Assembly: GCA_020720115.1 (NCBI GenBank)
Contig: DYPD01000038.1
Location: 1-32,358 of the forward strand
DNA from: Thiomargarita sp.
Lineage (GTDB): Bacteria > Pseudomonadota > Gammaproteobacteria > Beggiatoales > Beggiatoaceae
DNA length: 32,358 bases
Direction: 5' to 3'
The position numbers were made by a program, and so were the translations under genes. Below are positions 1-8,151 of this stretch, piece after piece (position 1 is the stretch's first letter; every line of letters begins with the position of its first letter). The notes under the pieces were generated by a model. That model searched no databases. It was not told the origin of the DNA and was given only the letters and a program-made list of their open reading frames with translations.

Positions 1-142
1 CTTATTCCTCAAGAAATAACGAAAAAACCGGTAACAGTTTTTCAAATTCCTTCCTGCGATAAACTCAGGACACCGCTTTTGTAACACCCAATACAGCAGA
101 ATATTGGCGTTTATTAGTGAGTCGGCTGAGGTATTTGCTCAT
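1..142 (-). pseudogene. Degenerate transposase 5' fragment (IS remnant)
   Basis: Reading leftward from an ATG at 142, the frame gives MSKYLSRLTNKRQYSAVLG, then a TGA at 65-67. The same frame resumes with EFEKLLPVFSLFLEE and ends at a TAA at 2-4. The opening LTNKRQ..AVLGVTK and the later EFEKLLPVF resemble the N-terminal region of IS5-type transposases as I recall them. Between the two blocks lies a stretch of about 25 bp with the stop, as if a small insertion interrupted the gene. A good ribosome site (AAGGA, about 8 nt ahead of the ATG) survives. Family assignment is from memory of the N-terminal pattern only; the rest of the element is outside the window. Confidence 0.45.
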
Positions 143-304
143 GATTTTTTCCTTATTTTTGATTGATTTTTGCTTATAAATTTAATCCTAAAATTAAAAT
201 TGAGCAAGTCTAATGTCTATTGTAAGTTCATAAAAACCAATCAAGGTCGTTTTGTAAGCGTGTTTTTTGTGCTTTGTAGATAAACAAGTCTTCATTAGAA
301 ATGC
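143..304. other. AT-rich intergenic stretch, possible IS terminus
   Basis: This AT-rich DNA lies between the transposase remnant and the terminator of the DUF2252 gene. If the remnant is an insertion sequence, its outer end should fall within it. No convincing terminal inverted repeat can be named because the other end of the element is not visible. No open frame here has a ribosome site or a recognisable product. Confidence 0.4.
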
Positions 305-343
305 AAAATCCCACTCGGCGCGCCAGGCGCTGAGTGGGATTTT
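305..343 (-). terminator. Bidirectional intrinsic terminator after the DUF2252 gene
   Basis: The arms at 305-321 and 327-343 form a stem of 17 pairs (one of them G-U in RNA) around a 5-nt loop, with core AATCCCACTC/GAGTGGGATT. A T-run continues to 346 on the plus strand, and the minus-strand copy ends in TTTT. It lies about 30 bp past the stop of the minus-strand DUF2252 gene and would also block transcription coming from the left. Confidence 0.85.
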
Positions 344-372
344 TTTAGAGGAGAGAGGCTGTGAGCTGGCTA

Positions 373-1737
373 TTAGGGACAATTGCTAGGGGCCAGGGCA
401 TTGGTAAAGACTTGCCAGTCGTATTCCACTTGTTGTGCGTAAGCAAAGGCGATGTCGCGTACTAAGGTGCGGAACTGCTCGTGTTTGCCGTCGGTCATGT
501 CATCAATTTGCTTGTCTACTGATTTGTTTACAAAATCAGGGCAAAAATCTTCGTCGGCGCGGGCATGGGCGGTGGCGAGCACTGTGCCCCATTGTTCGGC
601 TAAATTATTGAAGCGCGTGTTGCTGGTTAGGGTGCTGGTGTCGAAAGATTCTTTGAAGGGTGAACGCTCGCGCACTGAATAAGAGCCGTCGCTTAAGTTC
701 ATCCAGCCAAGGTGGTCGTCGGTGTGTTTGGTTAAACCTAAGTAGGCAAAGGCGTGGCGCTGTGCATCATTGAGGAAACTGGCGTTGTAAGTGGTTTGTG
801 CGGCAGTACCCAAATAGGCGTAGGGCGTGGGTTTGGACTGACGTTTTACATCGAGAATGCGGTCGTCGTCTTGGCTGCTGCTGGCGCCTTCAATCAACAC
901 ATAAAAGCGCGGTGTACCCAGTGAACCTGTGCCTGCATCTAGGCGGTGGGCGACGCTTTTCACTTTGAAATAGCTGCTGCTGTAGCTTAAACTGCCCAGT
1001 AAGGTGTTGCCGTAAGCGGGCATGGCGGCTTTAATGGCGTTGGTTTCTGTGCTGCTGGCGGCGGCGAGATCAGGTGAAGCTAGGTTGAACTGGCGTACAC
1101 CACTGACTTTTACTGTCCAGTCATCGAGCATTTCTTTGCGGCTGTTTTTGCTTTCTGCCTCTGCTAAGAAATCGTCTAATAAACCGTAAGTGTTGGTTTT
1201 GGTGAAATAAATGCTGTCTTCGTCGTTGTTGCCGCGATAGTTTGCCATTGCGTCGAGATAGGCTTCGCTGAAGGCATCCAGCATTGCGGCTTGTTGGGAT
1301 TGGCTTAAGTCGCCATTTTCGTGTGCTACCAAGATTAAACTGGTTGCCATGCGCCACACGTCATACTGATAATCCGCTACCATAGATTCGTCGAAATCAT
1401 TTAAGCCGTACACAACTTCGCCTTTATCGTTATCATAAGCGCCGAAGTTATAGGCGTGTAAATCCCCTTGTAACCAGGTTTTGGTATCTGCGTTGCCGAA
1501 TTGATTTAATCGGCTGTCGCCGGCAAAATCTTTCCAAAACAAGTGGTTAGTGCCGCGATAAAAAATGAAGGGTGAAGCAGCCATTTTGCAATATTTGGTA
1601 TTTCGGTCTGCTTGGCTTAACCAGCCATTCCAGCTATTGAGTTCATTGATGACCAGCGCATCGCGGCTTTCTGCTAAGACCGGTAAGCTGATGAATAAAG
1701 CAATTAATAACAGGGTGTTGCGGCTATGGATGTACAT
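373..1737 (-). CDS. Exported DUF2252 family protein
   Basis: This 454-residue protein belongs to the DUF2252 family, whose core recalls aminoglycoside/choline-kinase-like folds; no substrate is established. The family signatures seen are FYRGT at about 59-63, GDLHAYNFG at 91-99 and NDFDES at 113-118, the last two resembling a kinase catalytic loop and metal-binding Asp. The start at 1737 is preferred over an in-frame ATG at 1800 because it has GGAG 7 nt upstream and opens directly with a signal peptide (hydrophobic LLLIALFISLPV, cleavage near LAES). Export is unexpected for a kinase-like fold that would need ATP. It is transcribed alone, divergent from mobA, and ends in a strong terminator. 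The family call is firm; the function is unknown. Confidence 0.8.
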   Translation of the reverse strand: MYIHSRNTLLLIALFISLPVLAESRDALVINELNSWNGWLSQADRNTKYCKMAASPFIFYRGTNHLFWKDFAGDSRLNQFGNADTKTWLQGDLHAYNFGAYDNDKGEVVYGLNDFDESMVADYQYDVWRMATSLILVAHENGDLSQSQQAAMLDAFSEAYLDAMANYRGNNDEDSIYFTKTNTYGLLDDFLAEAESKNSRKEMLDDWTVKVSGVRQFNLASPDLAAASSTETNAIKAAMPAYGNTLLGSLSYSSSYFKVKSVAHRLDAGTGSLGTPRFYVLIEGASSSQDDDRILDVKRQSKPTPYAYLGTAAQTTYNASFLNDAQRHAFAYLGLTKHTDDHLGWMNLSDGSYSVRERSPFKESFDTSTLTSNTRFNNLAEQWGTVLATAHARADEDFCPDFVNKSVDKQIDDMTDGKHEQFRTLVRDIAFAYAQQVEYDWQVFTNALAPSNCP

Positions 1738-1839
1738 GTTCAGGCTCCAGTGGGTGGGTGTTTCGTCTTGAGCAACAGAATAGAATTTTAATAAAATCAT
1801 GTATATAGGCTATTGGTTATATAACTTTAGTGATAAGAA

Positions 1840-2421
1840 ATGAAAACTCTTTGTAGCGGATTAATACTGGCGGGCGGTCAAGCACGGCGCATGAACGGGT
1901 GCGACAAGGGGCTGCTGGAATGGCGCGGACAGCCTTTAGTGGCGCAAGTGATTGCGCGTTTGCGTCCGCAGGTGAATACTTTACTCATCAGCGCCAATCG
2001 TAACCTGGCTGCCTATCAAGCCTTTGGCTATCCGCTGTTACAAGACAGTGTGTCGGATTTTCCCGGACCTTTGGCGGGTATGCTCACGGGTTTGCAACAG
2101 ATGCACGGCGATTATTTGCTCACAGCGCCTTGTGACGCGCCCTGTTTGCCGCTGGATTTGGGCGAACGCCTGTGGCGCACTATGCAGCAACACGCAGCAG
2201 CCCTGTGCGTTGCCCATGACGGCTGCACTATGCAGCCAACTTTTGCTTTGTTACACAAGGATTTGCAAACGGATTTAAGTGATTATTTGGCGCGTGGCGA
2301 GCGCCGTGTGCAGGCTTGGATGCAGGCGCAAAACGGCGCTTATGCGGATTTTTCTGACCAGCCACAGGCTTTTTTGAATCTCAACACGCCCGTTGATTTG
2401 ATGCGAACAGAATGCGGTTAA
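1840..2421 (+). CDS. mobA: Molybdenum cofactor guanylyltransferase MobA
   Basis: MobA transfers GMP from GTP to molybdopterin-bound molybdenum, giving the bis-MGD cofactor used by DMSO-reductase-family enzymes. The 193-residue length is usual. The N-terminal nucleotide-binding signature LILAGGQARRMNG.DKG (about 8-24), the PGPLAG block in the middle and the acidic DAPCLP metal-binding segment are all present. The ATG at 1840 has only a weak purine stretch upstream (GATAAG). It starts 102 bp from the divergent DUF2252 gene and ends 36 bp before metZ, so the two may be cotranscribed although their pathways differ. No moa genes or molybdoenzyme genes are in the window. Confidence 0.92.
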   Translation: MKTLCSGLILAGGQARRMNGCDKGLLEWRGQPLVAQVIARLRPQVNTLLISANRNLAAYQAFGYPLLQDSVSDFPGPLAGMLTGLQQMHGDYLLTAPCDAPCLPLDLGERLWRTMQQHAAALCVAHDGCTMQPTFALLHKDLQTDLSDYLARGERRVQAWMQAQNGAYADFSDQPQAFLNLNTPVDLMRTECG

Positions 2422-2457
2422 ATCCTTATTTTTCAATTAATTAAAGAGTAACTTACC

Positions 2458-3636
2458 ATGGATGAAGTGTTTTATGAACTCGCCACGCACGCAGTCCACA
2501 CCGGACAAGTGCGCACTCAAGAAGGCGAAAACAGCGAAGCCCTGTTTTTGACTTCCAGTTATGTGTTTGCCAATGCAGCGGAAGCGGCGGCGCGCTTTTC
2601 GGGTGCGCAAGCGGGCAACATTTATTCACGTTTTACCAATCCTACCGTGCGCATTTTTGAACAGCGGCTGGCGGCAATGGAAGGCGGCGAGCGTTGCGTT
2701 GCGACGGGTTCTGGCATGGCGGCAATTCTCTGCACTTGCTTAGGCTTGCTGAAAACCGGCGATCATCTGGTGGCTTCGCGTAGCCTGTTTGGCACAACGG
2801 TGGTTTTGCTGGGGCAACTGCTAGGCAAATTCGGCATTAGCACGGATTTTGTGGATTTAACCGATTTAGCGGCTTGGCAGGCGGCGATGCGTCCGAACAC
2901 GCGCTTTTTGTTTCTCGAAACCCCCTCAAATCCTTTAACCCAAATGGCGGATATTCAAGCACTGGCAGATTTAGCACATGCGCACGGTTGTTTGCTGGTA
3001 GTGGACAATTGCTTTTGCACACCCGCATTGCAGCGCCCGTTGCAACTGGGCGCCGACATAGTGATTCATTCCGCCACCAAGTATCTGGATGGACAAGGGC
3101 GTTGCCTGGGCGGTGCGGTCGTTGGCGGGCAAGCGCAACTCAATGACATCTTCGGCATAGTGCGCACCGCCGGTCCCACCATGAGTCCGTTTAATGCCTG
3201 GGTCTTCTTAAAAGGCTTAGAAACCCTAACCATTCGCATGAAAGCACACTGCGAAAGCGCCCTGCGCCTGGCGCAATGGCTAGAAACCCAAGACGCAGTA
3301 GAACAGGTGTATTATCCGGGATTGCCCTCGCATCCGCAGTATGAACTGGCACAACGCCAGCAAACGGCGGCGGGCGGTTTGCTATCGTTTCGCGTCAGCG
3401 GTGGACAAGCAGCCGCTTGGCGGTTGATTGATAACACGCGCTTGTTTTCCATCACCGCCAATCTGGGCGACACCAAAACCACCATCACCCACCCCGCCAC
3501 CACCACGCACGGGCGCTTAACTCCAGAGCAACGCACACAAGCCGACATTAGCGATGGTTTAGTACGCATTTCGGTCGGATTAGAAGATTACCGCGATATT
3601 CAAGCGGATTTACAGCGGGCTTTAGCCACAGTGTAA
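2458..3636 (+). CDS. metZ: O-succinylhomoserine sulfhydrylase MetZ
   Basis: This PLP enzyme of the Cys/Met metabolism family makes homocysteine from O-succinylhomoserine and sulfide. The 392 residues match the family length. Visible features are the YSR phosphate-binding motif (56-58, from the neighbouring subunit), the GSGMAAI cofactor loop (84-90), LETPSNP (153-159), the VVDN aspartate (181-184) and the Schiff-base lysine K208 in SATKYLDG. The pattern SATKYLDGQGRCLGG fits MetZ better than MetB or MetC, though MetY-type sulfhydrylases are related. The start has a purine-rich AAAGAG site about 9 nt upstream. It follows mobA by 36 bp and precedes the Fae homologue by 87 bp. Confidence 0.88.
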   Translation: MDEVFYELATHAVHTGQVRTQEGENSEALFLTSSYVFANAAEAAARFSGAQAGNIYSRFTNPTVRIFEQRLAAMEGGERCVATGSGMAAILCTCLGLLKTGDHLVASRSLFGTTVVLLGQLLGKFGISTDFVDLTDLAAWQAAMRPNTRFLFLETPSNPLTQMADIQALADLAHAHGCLLVVDNCFCTPALQRPLQLGADIVIHSATKYLDGQGRCLGGAVVGGQAQLNDIFGIVRTAGPTMSPFNAWVFLKGLETLTIRMKAHCESALRLAQWLETQDAVEQVYYPGLPSHPQYELAQRQQTAAGGLLSFRVSGGQAAAWRLIDNTRLFSITANLGDTKTTITHPATTTHGRLTPEQRTQADISDGLVRISVGLEDYRDIQADLQRALATV

Positions 3637-3663
3637 GCCGACGTTGTAGAAAATCCAGATTCC

Positions 3664-3697
3664 AGTATCATGCGCAATACTGATACATTTTGATACT
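3664..3697 (+). promoter_or_regulatory. Repeated TGATAC motifs upstream of the Fae homologue
   Basis: The metZ to Fae-homologue spacer carries AGTATCA at 3664-3670 and its inverse TGATACT at 3691-3697, with a further TGATAC at 3681-3686, ten bases (about one helical turn) before the last copy. This arrangement looks like a binding site for a dimeric regulator or an overlapping promoter. The regulator is unknown and the assignment is tentative. Confidence 0.3.
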
Positions 3698-3723
3698 TTT
3701 CAAAAACACAAGGACACAAAATT

Positions 3724-4284
3724 ATGGCTGTTATGAGTGAAACGATTTCTATCAAGACCGGCGAAACCTCGGCGCGTAGCCAGGAACTGGGACTCAAAAC
3801 CCAAGTGGAAGTGGTAATTGGCGAATTAGCCGGCTCTTTCGGCGCCGCCTTTTCCACCCTATTCGGTCAGGATGTAGACGGTCAAACCTGTTTTGTCGCC
3901 GCCTTAAAAGAAAATGTGCAGGTACGCCCAGCCACATTAATAGTGAATAAATCCGGCAATACCGACGAAACTTACTTGCGTCTGTGGCGCTCCGTAATAC
4001 AACCTGCTGTTGCACACGGCGTCATAGACGCAGTGCGCAATGGCGATATTCCGAAAAAGAAAGCCAATGATCTCGGTGTTATCGTCATGCTGTGGGCGGT
4101 CGCAGAAGTGACTGAAGTGGCTGAATCTGAACATTATTTATTGTTTGACCTACATAGAGACGCAACCTGCCGCGCCATTCACAAAGCAATGGACAACGAA
4201 CCCAGCATTGACTGGCTACTAGAAAAGCAAGACGACCTGGCAAAGCATTTCTACCCCTTAGACAAAGATGCAGATTTTAATTAA
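3724..4284 (+). CDS. Formaldehyde-activating enzyme (Fae) family homologue, catalytic His apparently absent
   Basis: Residues 26-160 follow the Fae family, which in methylotrophs and methanogens condenses formaldehyde with tetrahydromethanopterin. Matching blocks are EVVIG (29-33), RPATLIVNK (68-76), QPAVAHGVIDAVRNG (93-107), IPKKKANDLGVIV (109-121) and the DATCRAI segment (146-152). In classic Fae the motif NEVAHIDLIIG carries the proposed catalytic histidine; the aligned position here is Q27 (TQVEVVIG). The alignment is by eye from memory of the Methylobacterium sequence. The protein has about 25 extra N-terminal residues, and AAGGA lies 9 nt before the start. It sits 26 bp ahead of folK, suggesting a pterin link, but no other methanopterin gene is present. 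Family membership is fairly sure; activity is doubtful. Confidence 0.78.
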   Translation: MAVMSETISIKTGETSARSQELGLKTQVEVVIGELAGSFGAAFSTLFGQDVDGQTCFVAALKENVQVRPATLIVNKSGNTDETYLRLWRSVIQPAVAHGVIDAVRNGDIPKKKANDLGVIVMLWAVAEVTEVAESEHYLLFDLHRDATCRAIHKAMDNEPSIDWLLEKQDDLAKHFYPLDKDADFN

Positions 4285-4310
4285 AGTCGCCACTATTCCC
4301 CACACCTCCC

Positions 4311-4802
4311 ATGCCGCACATTTACATCAGCATTGGCAGCAACATAGAGCCGCTCAAACACATCCGTGCGGGTGTGCAAAGCCTGCGCACTTGCTACGGC
4401 AATGTGCGGGTTTCGCCCGTGTATGAAAGCGTGGCAGTGGGTTTTACCGGGGATAATTTTTACAACCTAGTGGCAGAATTCGAGACGCAAACCAGTGTAC
4501 GGGCAGTAAGCCAGAACCTAGCGCAAATTGAATTGGATAATCAACGACAACGCGACCAGGAGAAATTTGCCAGCCGTACACTGGATTTAGACTTGTTGCT
4601 GTACGGAGATTTGATTTTGCAAGAAGGCAAACTCAGCCTGCCGCGTGAAGAAATACTAACCTACGCCTTTGTGTTGTGCCCCTTAGCAGACTTGATTCCC
4701 GACGCCAAACATCCGCTTAATGGACAAACCTACGCCGCACTTTGGCAAGCATTTGCAGCCAAAGAGCAAACCCTATGGCAAGTGAATGTATCGCTAGAAT
4801 AG
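4311..4802 (+). CDS. folK: 2-amino-4-hydroxy-6-hydroxymethyldihydropteridine pyrophosphokinase FolK
   Basis: FolK transfers pyrophosphate from ATP to 6-hydroxymethyl-7,8-dihydropterin in folate synthesis. The 163 residues match the usual length. It shows the opening SIGSNIEP (7-14), SPVYES (35-40), FYN (50-52) and the family signature KFASRTLDLDLL (85-96), whose two aspartates bind magnesium. No Shine-Dalgarno sequence is evident before the ATG at 4311 (the upstream bases are C-rich), so translation may depend on the Fae-family gene that stops 26 bp earlier. FolK is often paired with panB or pcnB; here it stands beside a Fae homologue instead. Confidence 0.92.
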   Translation: MPHIYISIGSNIEPLKHIRAGVQSLRTCYGNVRVSPVYESVAVGFTGDNFYNLVAEFETQTSVRAVSQNLAQIELDNQRQRDQEKFASRTLDLDLLLYGDLILQEGKLSLPREEILTYAFVLCPLADLIPDAKHPLNGQTYAALWQAFAAKEQTLWQVNVSLE

Positions 4803-4994
4803 GTGTAAAGTGGTTAGCCATGAATTCAGCCGTTTGGCGGGCGGATTGGCTGATTTCACCGGCACTGACGGCGTGTGACTGCATTCTCCTTGTCCGACGG
4901 TTGCAAAATAGTGACGCTATCGCTTATGCAGCCTACGCTTGCTAAAATCTGTCAAGTTTAAGTCGTTGTATCAATGAACCATAGGAGAAAGGTG

Positions 4995-5264
4995 ATGAGA
5001 GTTTTTTATGCGGTTTTAGTTACCGTGCTGATGGCGGTATCGGGGCAGGTGCGGGCAGCGGATTTTTTCCAGGCAATAGCCGAATACCGCGATGATATTT
5101 TGTATTTACTGCGTGTCAGTGTGGACTTTTTAGCGGGTGATACGGCGCATGTGCAATTAAAAATGCACAATGATGGGCGTTGGCATGTTGCGGCAGGTAA
5201 CATTACCTTTGTACTTGTTGCAACCAACTGCGTAACTCCTAAGTTTATACAAATTCCAGATTAG
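4995..5264 (+). CDS. Small exported protein of unknown function
   Basis: This 89-residue product starts at the ATG at 4995, which has AGGAG 9 nt upstream; an in-frame ATG at 4974 lies before that site and is rejected. Residues 1-20 form a signal peptide (hydrophobic YAVLVTVLMAVSG, cleavage near VRAAD). The mature part is about 68 residues, with a predicted amphipathic stretch (RDDILYLLRVSVDFL) followed by short beta-prone segments and one cysteine near the end. No family was recognised. The short tail could mean truncation of a longer protein. It converges on recD2 with 30 bp between the stops. Confidence 0.6.
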   Translation: MRVFYAVLVTVLMAVSGQVRAADFFQAIAEYRDDILYLLRVSVDFLAGDTAHVQLKMHNDGRWHVAAGNITFVLVATNCVTPKFIQIPD

Positions 5265-5294
5265 CCCCAGGCCCCATTGATCTGGCGCTTTACA

Positions 5295-7601
5295 CTACTG
5301 TGTAAGGTAAGCTTTGCCCGCCAGCCGTGCGGCGAGGTTGGTCAGGCGGGTATTTGCTTGATGGTTGCGCACTGCCATACCTAGCGCCTTGTGTTCGCCA
5401 ATCAGCACCACCAGCGATTTGCCGCGTGTTACGGCGGTGTAGAGCAGGTTGCGCTCTAGTAACATGTAATGCTGCATTGCCAGCGGAATTACGACGCAAG
5501 GATATTCTGAACCTTGCGAACGGTGGATGCTGATCACATAGGCGAGAGAAATTTCGTCTAACTCATTACTTTCATAGGCAATATCTCGCCCGTCAAAATC
5601 AATCAAAAGCGTGCCTTGCTCGGCGTCAATGTCCAGGATGCGTCCTATGTCGCCATTGAACACTTCTTTGTCATAGTTGTTGAGGTTTTGAATAACTTTA
5701 TCGCCAGGCGCGAAAGTGGAGCCGAAGCGCGTCAGTTGCGGGTGGCTGTCAGGATTGAGCACCGCTTGCAGTTGTACGTTGAGCGCACGAGCGCCCAGTC
5801 CGCCGCGCTGCATGGGCGTCAGCACTTGAATATCCTTAATCGGATCAAAGCCAAAGCGTTTGGGAATGCGTTCGGTAACCACATGCAGCAACTTGTCAGC
5901 GATAGCTTCTGGGGTTTCTGCCGAAATCAGATAAAAATCACTTAATTTTTCAGACACTGGTACGTTATAAACCGCTGCGCTTTCCTGCACACCAGTGGAC
6001 ACAACGGGCGGCACTTTCGGCGCGGGGCTGTGCGGCGTCTGTCCGGCGTTGATGCGGTGGGCGTTGACGATGATTTGCGAACTGGCAGCTTGGCGGAAAA
6101 TCTCGGTCAGACGCACACTCGGCAAGCTGCCGGAATCTAGCAAATCCGCCAGCACCGCGCCCGGTCCAACTGAGGGCAACTGATCCACATCCCCCACTAT
6201 GAGCAACGCCGCCTGATCAGGCACAGCGCGGAGCAACTGATTCATCAGCACCACATCTACCATCGAAGCTTCGTCAATCACCAGCAATTGGGTGTCTAGC
6301 GGATGCTTTTGATGGCGCTTAAAGCCGCCCTCTTTAGGATCAAATTCGAGCAACCGGTGAATGGTTTTGGCAGTTAAGCCAGTAGATTCGGACAGCCGCT
6401 TAGCGGCGCGTCCGGTTGGGGCGCAGAGCGTGACAGTGAGGTTTTTAGCCCGAAGAATTTTCAGTAAGCTATTGACCAACGTGGTTTTTCCAACACCAGG
6501 ACCACCAGTAATCACGAGCAATTTGCTGCGCAAAGCCAAGCCAATGGCTTCACGTTGCGAACGCGACAGCGCCAAACCGGTTTTTTCTTCAACCCAAGGA
6601 ATGGCTTTGGCAGCATTGATTTCCATCCAAGGCAGAGCGCCGCTGAGTAGCCGCTGGCAATGCTTGGCAACGCCTTGTTCTGCATGATAAAGCGCCGCGA
6701 GAAACACGCACGGCTGATGTTCAATCACCTCAGCAATCAGCGTCCCAGCGCCCAGCTCTTCGTTGATTGCCAGGTGAATCAGCGGCGCTTCGATTTCCAG
6801 CGTTTTTACAGCCAATTCAACCAATTGCTCACGAGTCGCGGCACAATGTCCAGCGTTGCTGAGTTCCTGCAACACATGCCGCACTCCCGCTTGCGCCCGC
6901 AATGGAGAATTAGGTGCAATGCCCAGTTTTTGTGCGATAGTATCGGCGGTTTTGAAGCCAATGCCGTGAATATCCAGCGCCAAGCGATAGGGATTTTCTT
7001 GCACCTTCTCAATTGCTGTTTCGCCATAGGCTTTGTAAATGCGCACCGCCCGCGCAGTGCCAACTCCATGTGATTGCAAGAAAACCATGATTTCTCGAAC
7101 AATTTTCTGTTCTGCCCAAGCCGCTACCACGCGCTGATGACGCTTTTTGCCAATGCCGGGCAATTCCAGCAAGCGTTCGGACTGATATTCAATAATTTCA
7201 AATACCTGCACGCCAAATGCCTGAATCAGTTGCTTGGCGAAATGCGGACCTATACCGCGAATCAGCCCCGAACCCAGGTATTTTTCCATGCCTTCCACAG
7301 TCGCGGGCGGAATGCAGCGCAGATGCTTGGCTTGGAACTGCAAACCGTGTGTGCGGTCATTGATCCAAACGCCGCTGGCTTCAACATATTCGCCAGGGGC
7401 AATGCTCGGCAGGTTGCCAACGAGGGTGCAGAGATCGCGCTGCCCTTTGGTTTTGACGCGCAGCACGCAAAAACCGCTGTCGGGGCTGTGAAAAGTCACA
7501 CGTTCCACGCTACCGCTTAAATGCTCGGTGGTCAGATTACTGACAGACGCACTATTGGCTAACGACAGCGCACCTGTTTGGGGATAAGTCAGGGCGTACA
7601 T
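5295..7601 (-). CDS. recD2: RecD2-type SF1B DNA helicase
   Basis: This 768-residue 5'-3' helicase belongs to the RecD2/YrrC branch, which acts without RecBC. It has the long N-terminal region of that branch, an OB-like segment (about 28-95), then helix-hairpin-helix repeats (RGIGP near 115, LPGIGKKR near 147, IHGIGFK near 211). The helicase core shows Walker [10 protein letters not shown] (366-374), motif Ia APTGRAAKR (394-402), motif II VIDEAS (441-446) and motif [15 protein letters not shown] (470-481). Near the C-terminus [11 protein letters not shown] and YTAVTRGK are motifs V and VI. A proline-rich stretch of roughly 25 residues (about 524-550) looks like an insertion compared with the family as I recall it. 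A GGGGGA ribosome site precedes the start at 7601. No recB or recC is nearby. Confidence 0.9.
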   Translation of the reverse strand: MYALTYPQTGALSLANSASVSNLTTEHLSGSVERVTFHSPDSGFCVLRVKTKGQRDLCTLVGNLPSIAPGEYVEASGVWINDRTHGLQFQAKHLRCIPPATVEGMEKYLGSGLIRGIGPHFAKQLIQAFGVQVFEIIEYQSERLLELPGIGKKRHQRVVAAWAEQKIVREIMVFLQSHGVGTARAVRIYKAYGETAIEKVQENPYRLALDIHGIGFKTADTIAQKLGIAPNSPLRAQAGVRHVLQELSNAGHCAATREQLVELAVKTLEIEAPLIHLAINEELGAGTLIAEVIEHQPCVFLAALYHAEQGVAKHCQRLLSGALPWMEINAAKAIPWVEEKTGLALSRSQREAIGLALRSKLLVITGGPGVGKTTLVNSLLKILRAKNLTVTLCAPTGRAAKRLSESTGLTAKTIHRLLEFDPKEGGFKRHQKHPLDTQLLVIDEASMVDVVLMNQLLRAVPDQAALLIVGDVDQLPSVGPGAVLADLLDSGSLPSVRLTEIFRQAASSQIIVNAHRINAGQTPHSPAPKVPPVVSTGVQESAAVYNVPVSEKLSDFYLISAETPEAIADKLLHVVTERIPKRFGFDPIKDIQVLTPMQRGGLGARALNVQLQAVLNPDSHPQLTRFGSTFAPGDKVIQNLNNYDKEVFNGDIGRILDIDAEQGTLLIDFDGRDIAYESNELDEISLAYVISIHRSQGSEYPCVVIPLAMQHYMLLERNLLYTAVTRGKSLVVLIGEHKALGMAVRNHQANTRLTNLAARLAGKAYLTQ

Positions 7602-8151
7602 GGCGTCCCCCGGATTGGCATGAGTAGATGAAAATAGGCTGTTTAGGGGCTTTACCGAAAAAAGCCCCTAACTTTGTTCAATATAGTGCAAAATCTTTGA
7701 TTTTTCAGCTTAAAAATGCAAAAAAATTACAGTTTTCAATAGCAGCGGGCAAGTTTTTACTAGACAGGCAGAAATTTCTGATGATGAAAAAGCGCAGGTA
7801 TTGGCTTGGCTATGGGAAAAATCGCTAAAAAAGCAGAGTTTTTGGAAAATAATAGAGAAAGCAATTGACTAAAGCAGCACGGGGTAAATTTTACTTGAGA
7901 ACAGTCTAATATATCATCACAGGCATAAAGAGCCACGCTGCTAAAATCAGGTAGAATACTGGATTGTATACCGCACCCGCCTGACACTGCTCTCAGGGAT
8001 ATTGATTAAGTGCTTAAAACTTAAACATTTGCAGCAAATTTGATAGCGCAAAAAATGCGGTTTCTGGTGGGTATGTGTATAGATAAGCCAAACCCTTCCA
8101 AAATGGAAGACATAAAAAGTCTGTTTCTCTCTCTTTATAAAAGGAATTAAG
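7602..8151. other. 550-bp AT-rich intergenic region
   Basis: This gap lies between the divergent recD2 and the orphan exported-protein gene. It holds the 11-bp hairpin at 7643-7671, a small CTTCCA/TGGAAG hairpin at 8095-8109 in the probable leader of the downstream gene, and the ribosome site AAGGAATTAAG directly before 8152. A 66-codon frame at 7628-7828 has no ribosome site and no recognisable product, so it is not called. No riboswitch class or tRNA was recognised. Confidence 0.5.
7643..7671. promoter_or_regulatory. 11-bp hairpin upstream of recD2
   Basis: The perfect inverted repeat TTAGGGGCTTT (7643-7653) and AAAGCCCCTAA (7661-7671) encloses a 7-nt loop, about 40 bp before the recD2 start. 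It lacks a clear T-run on either side, so it is a poor intrinsic terminator. It could be a leader structure or an operator. Confidence 0.4.

Noticed and set aside
194-382. 62-codon minus-strand frame spanning the terminator
   Set aside because: It runs through the intrinsic terminator and overlaps the end of the DUF2252 gene; no ribosome site supports it.
4742-4945. 67-codon frame overlapping the end of folK
   Set aside because: It begins inside folK in another frame, with no ribosome site and no conserved product.
7628-7828. 66-codon plus-strand frame in the 550-bp gap
   Set aside because: No ribosome site, AT-rich low-information sequence and no recognisable product.
8095-8109. Riboswitch in the leader of the exported-protein gene
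   Set aside because: Only a 6-bp hairpin is visible; it fits no riboswitch class I can recall.
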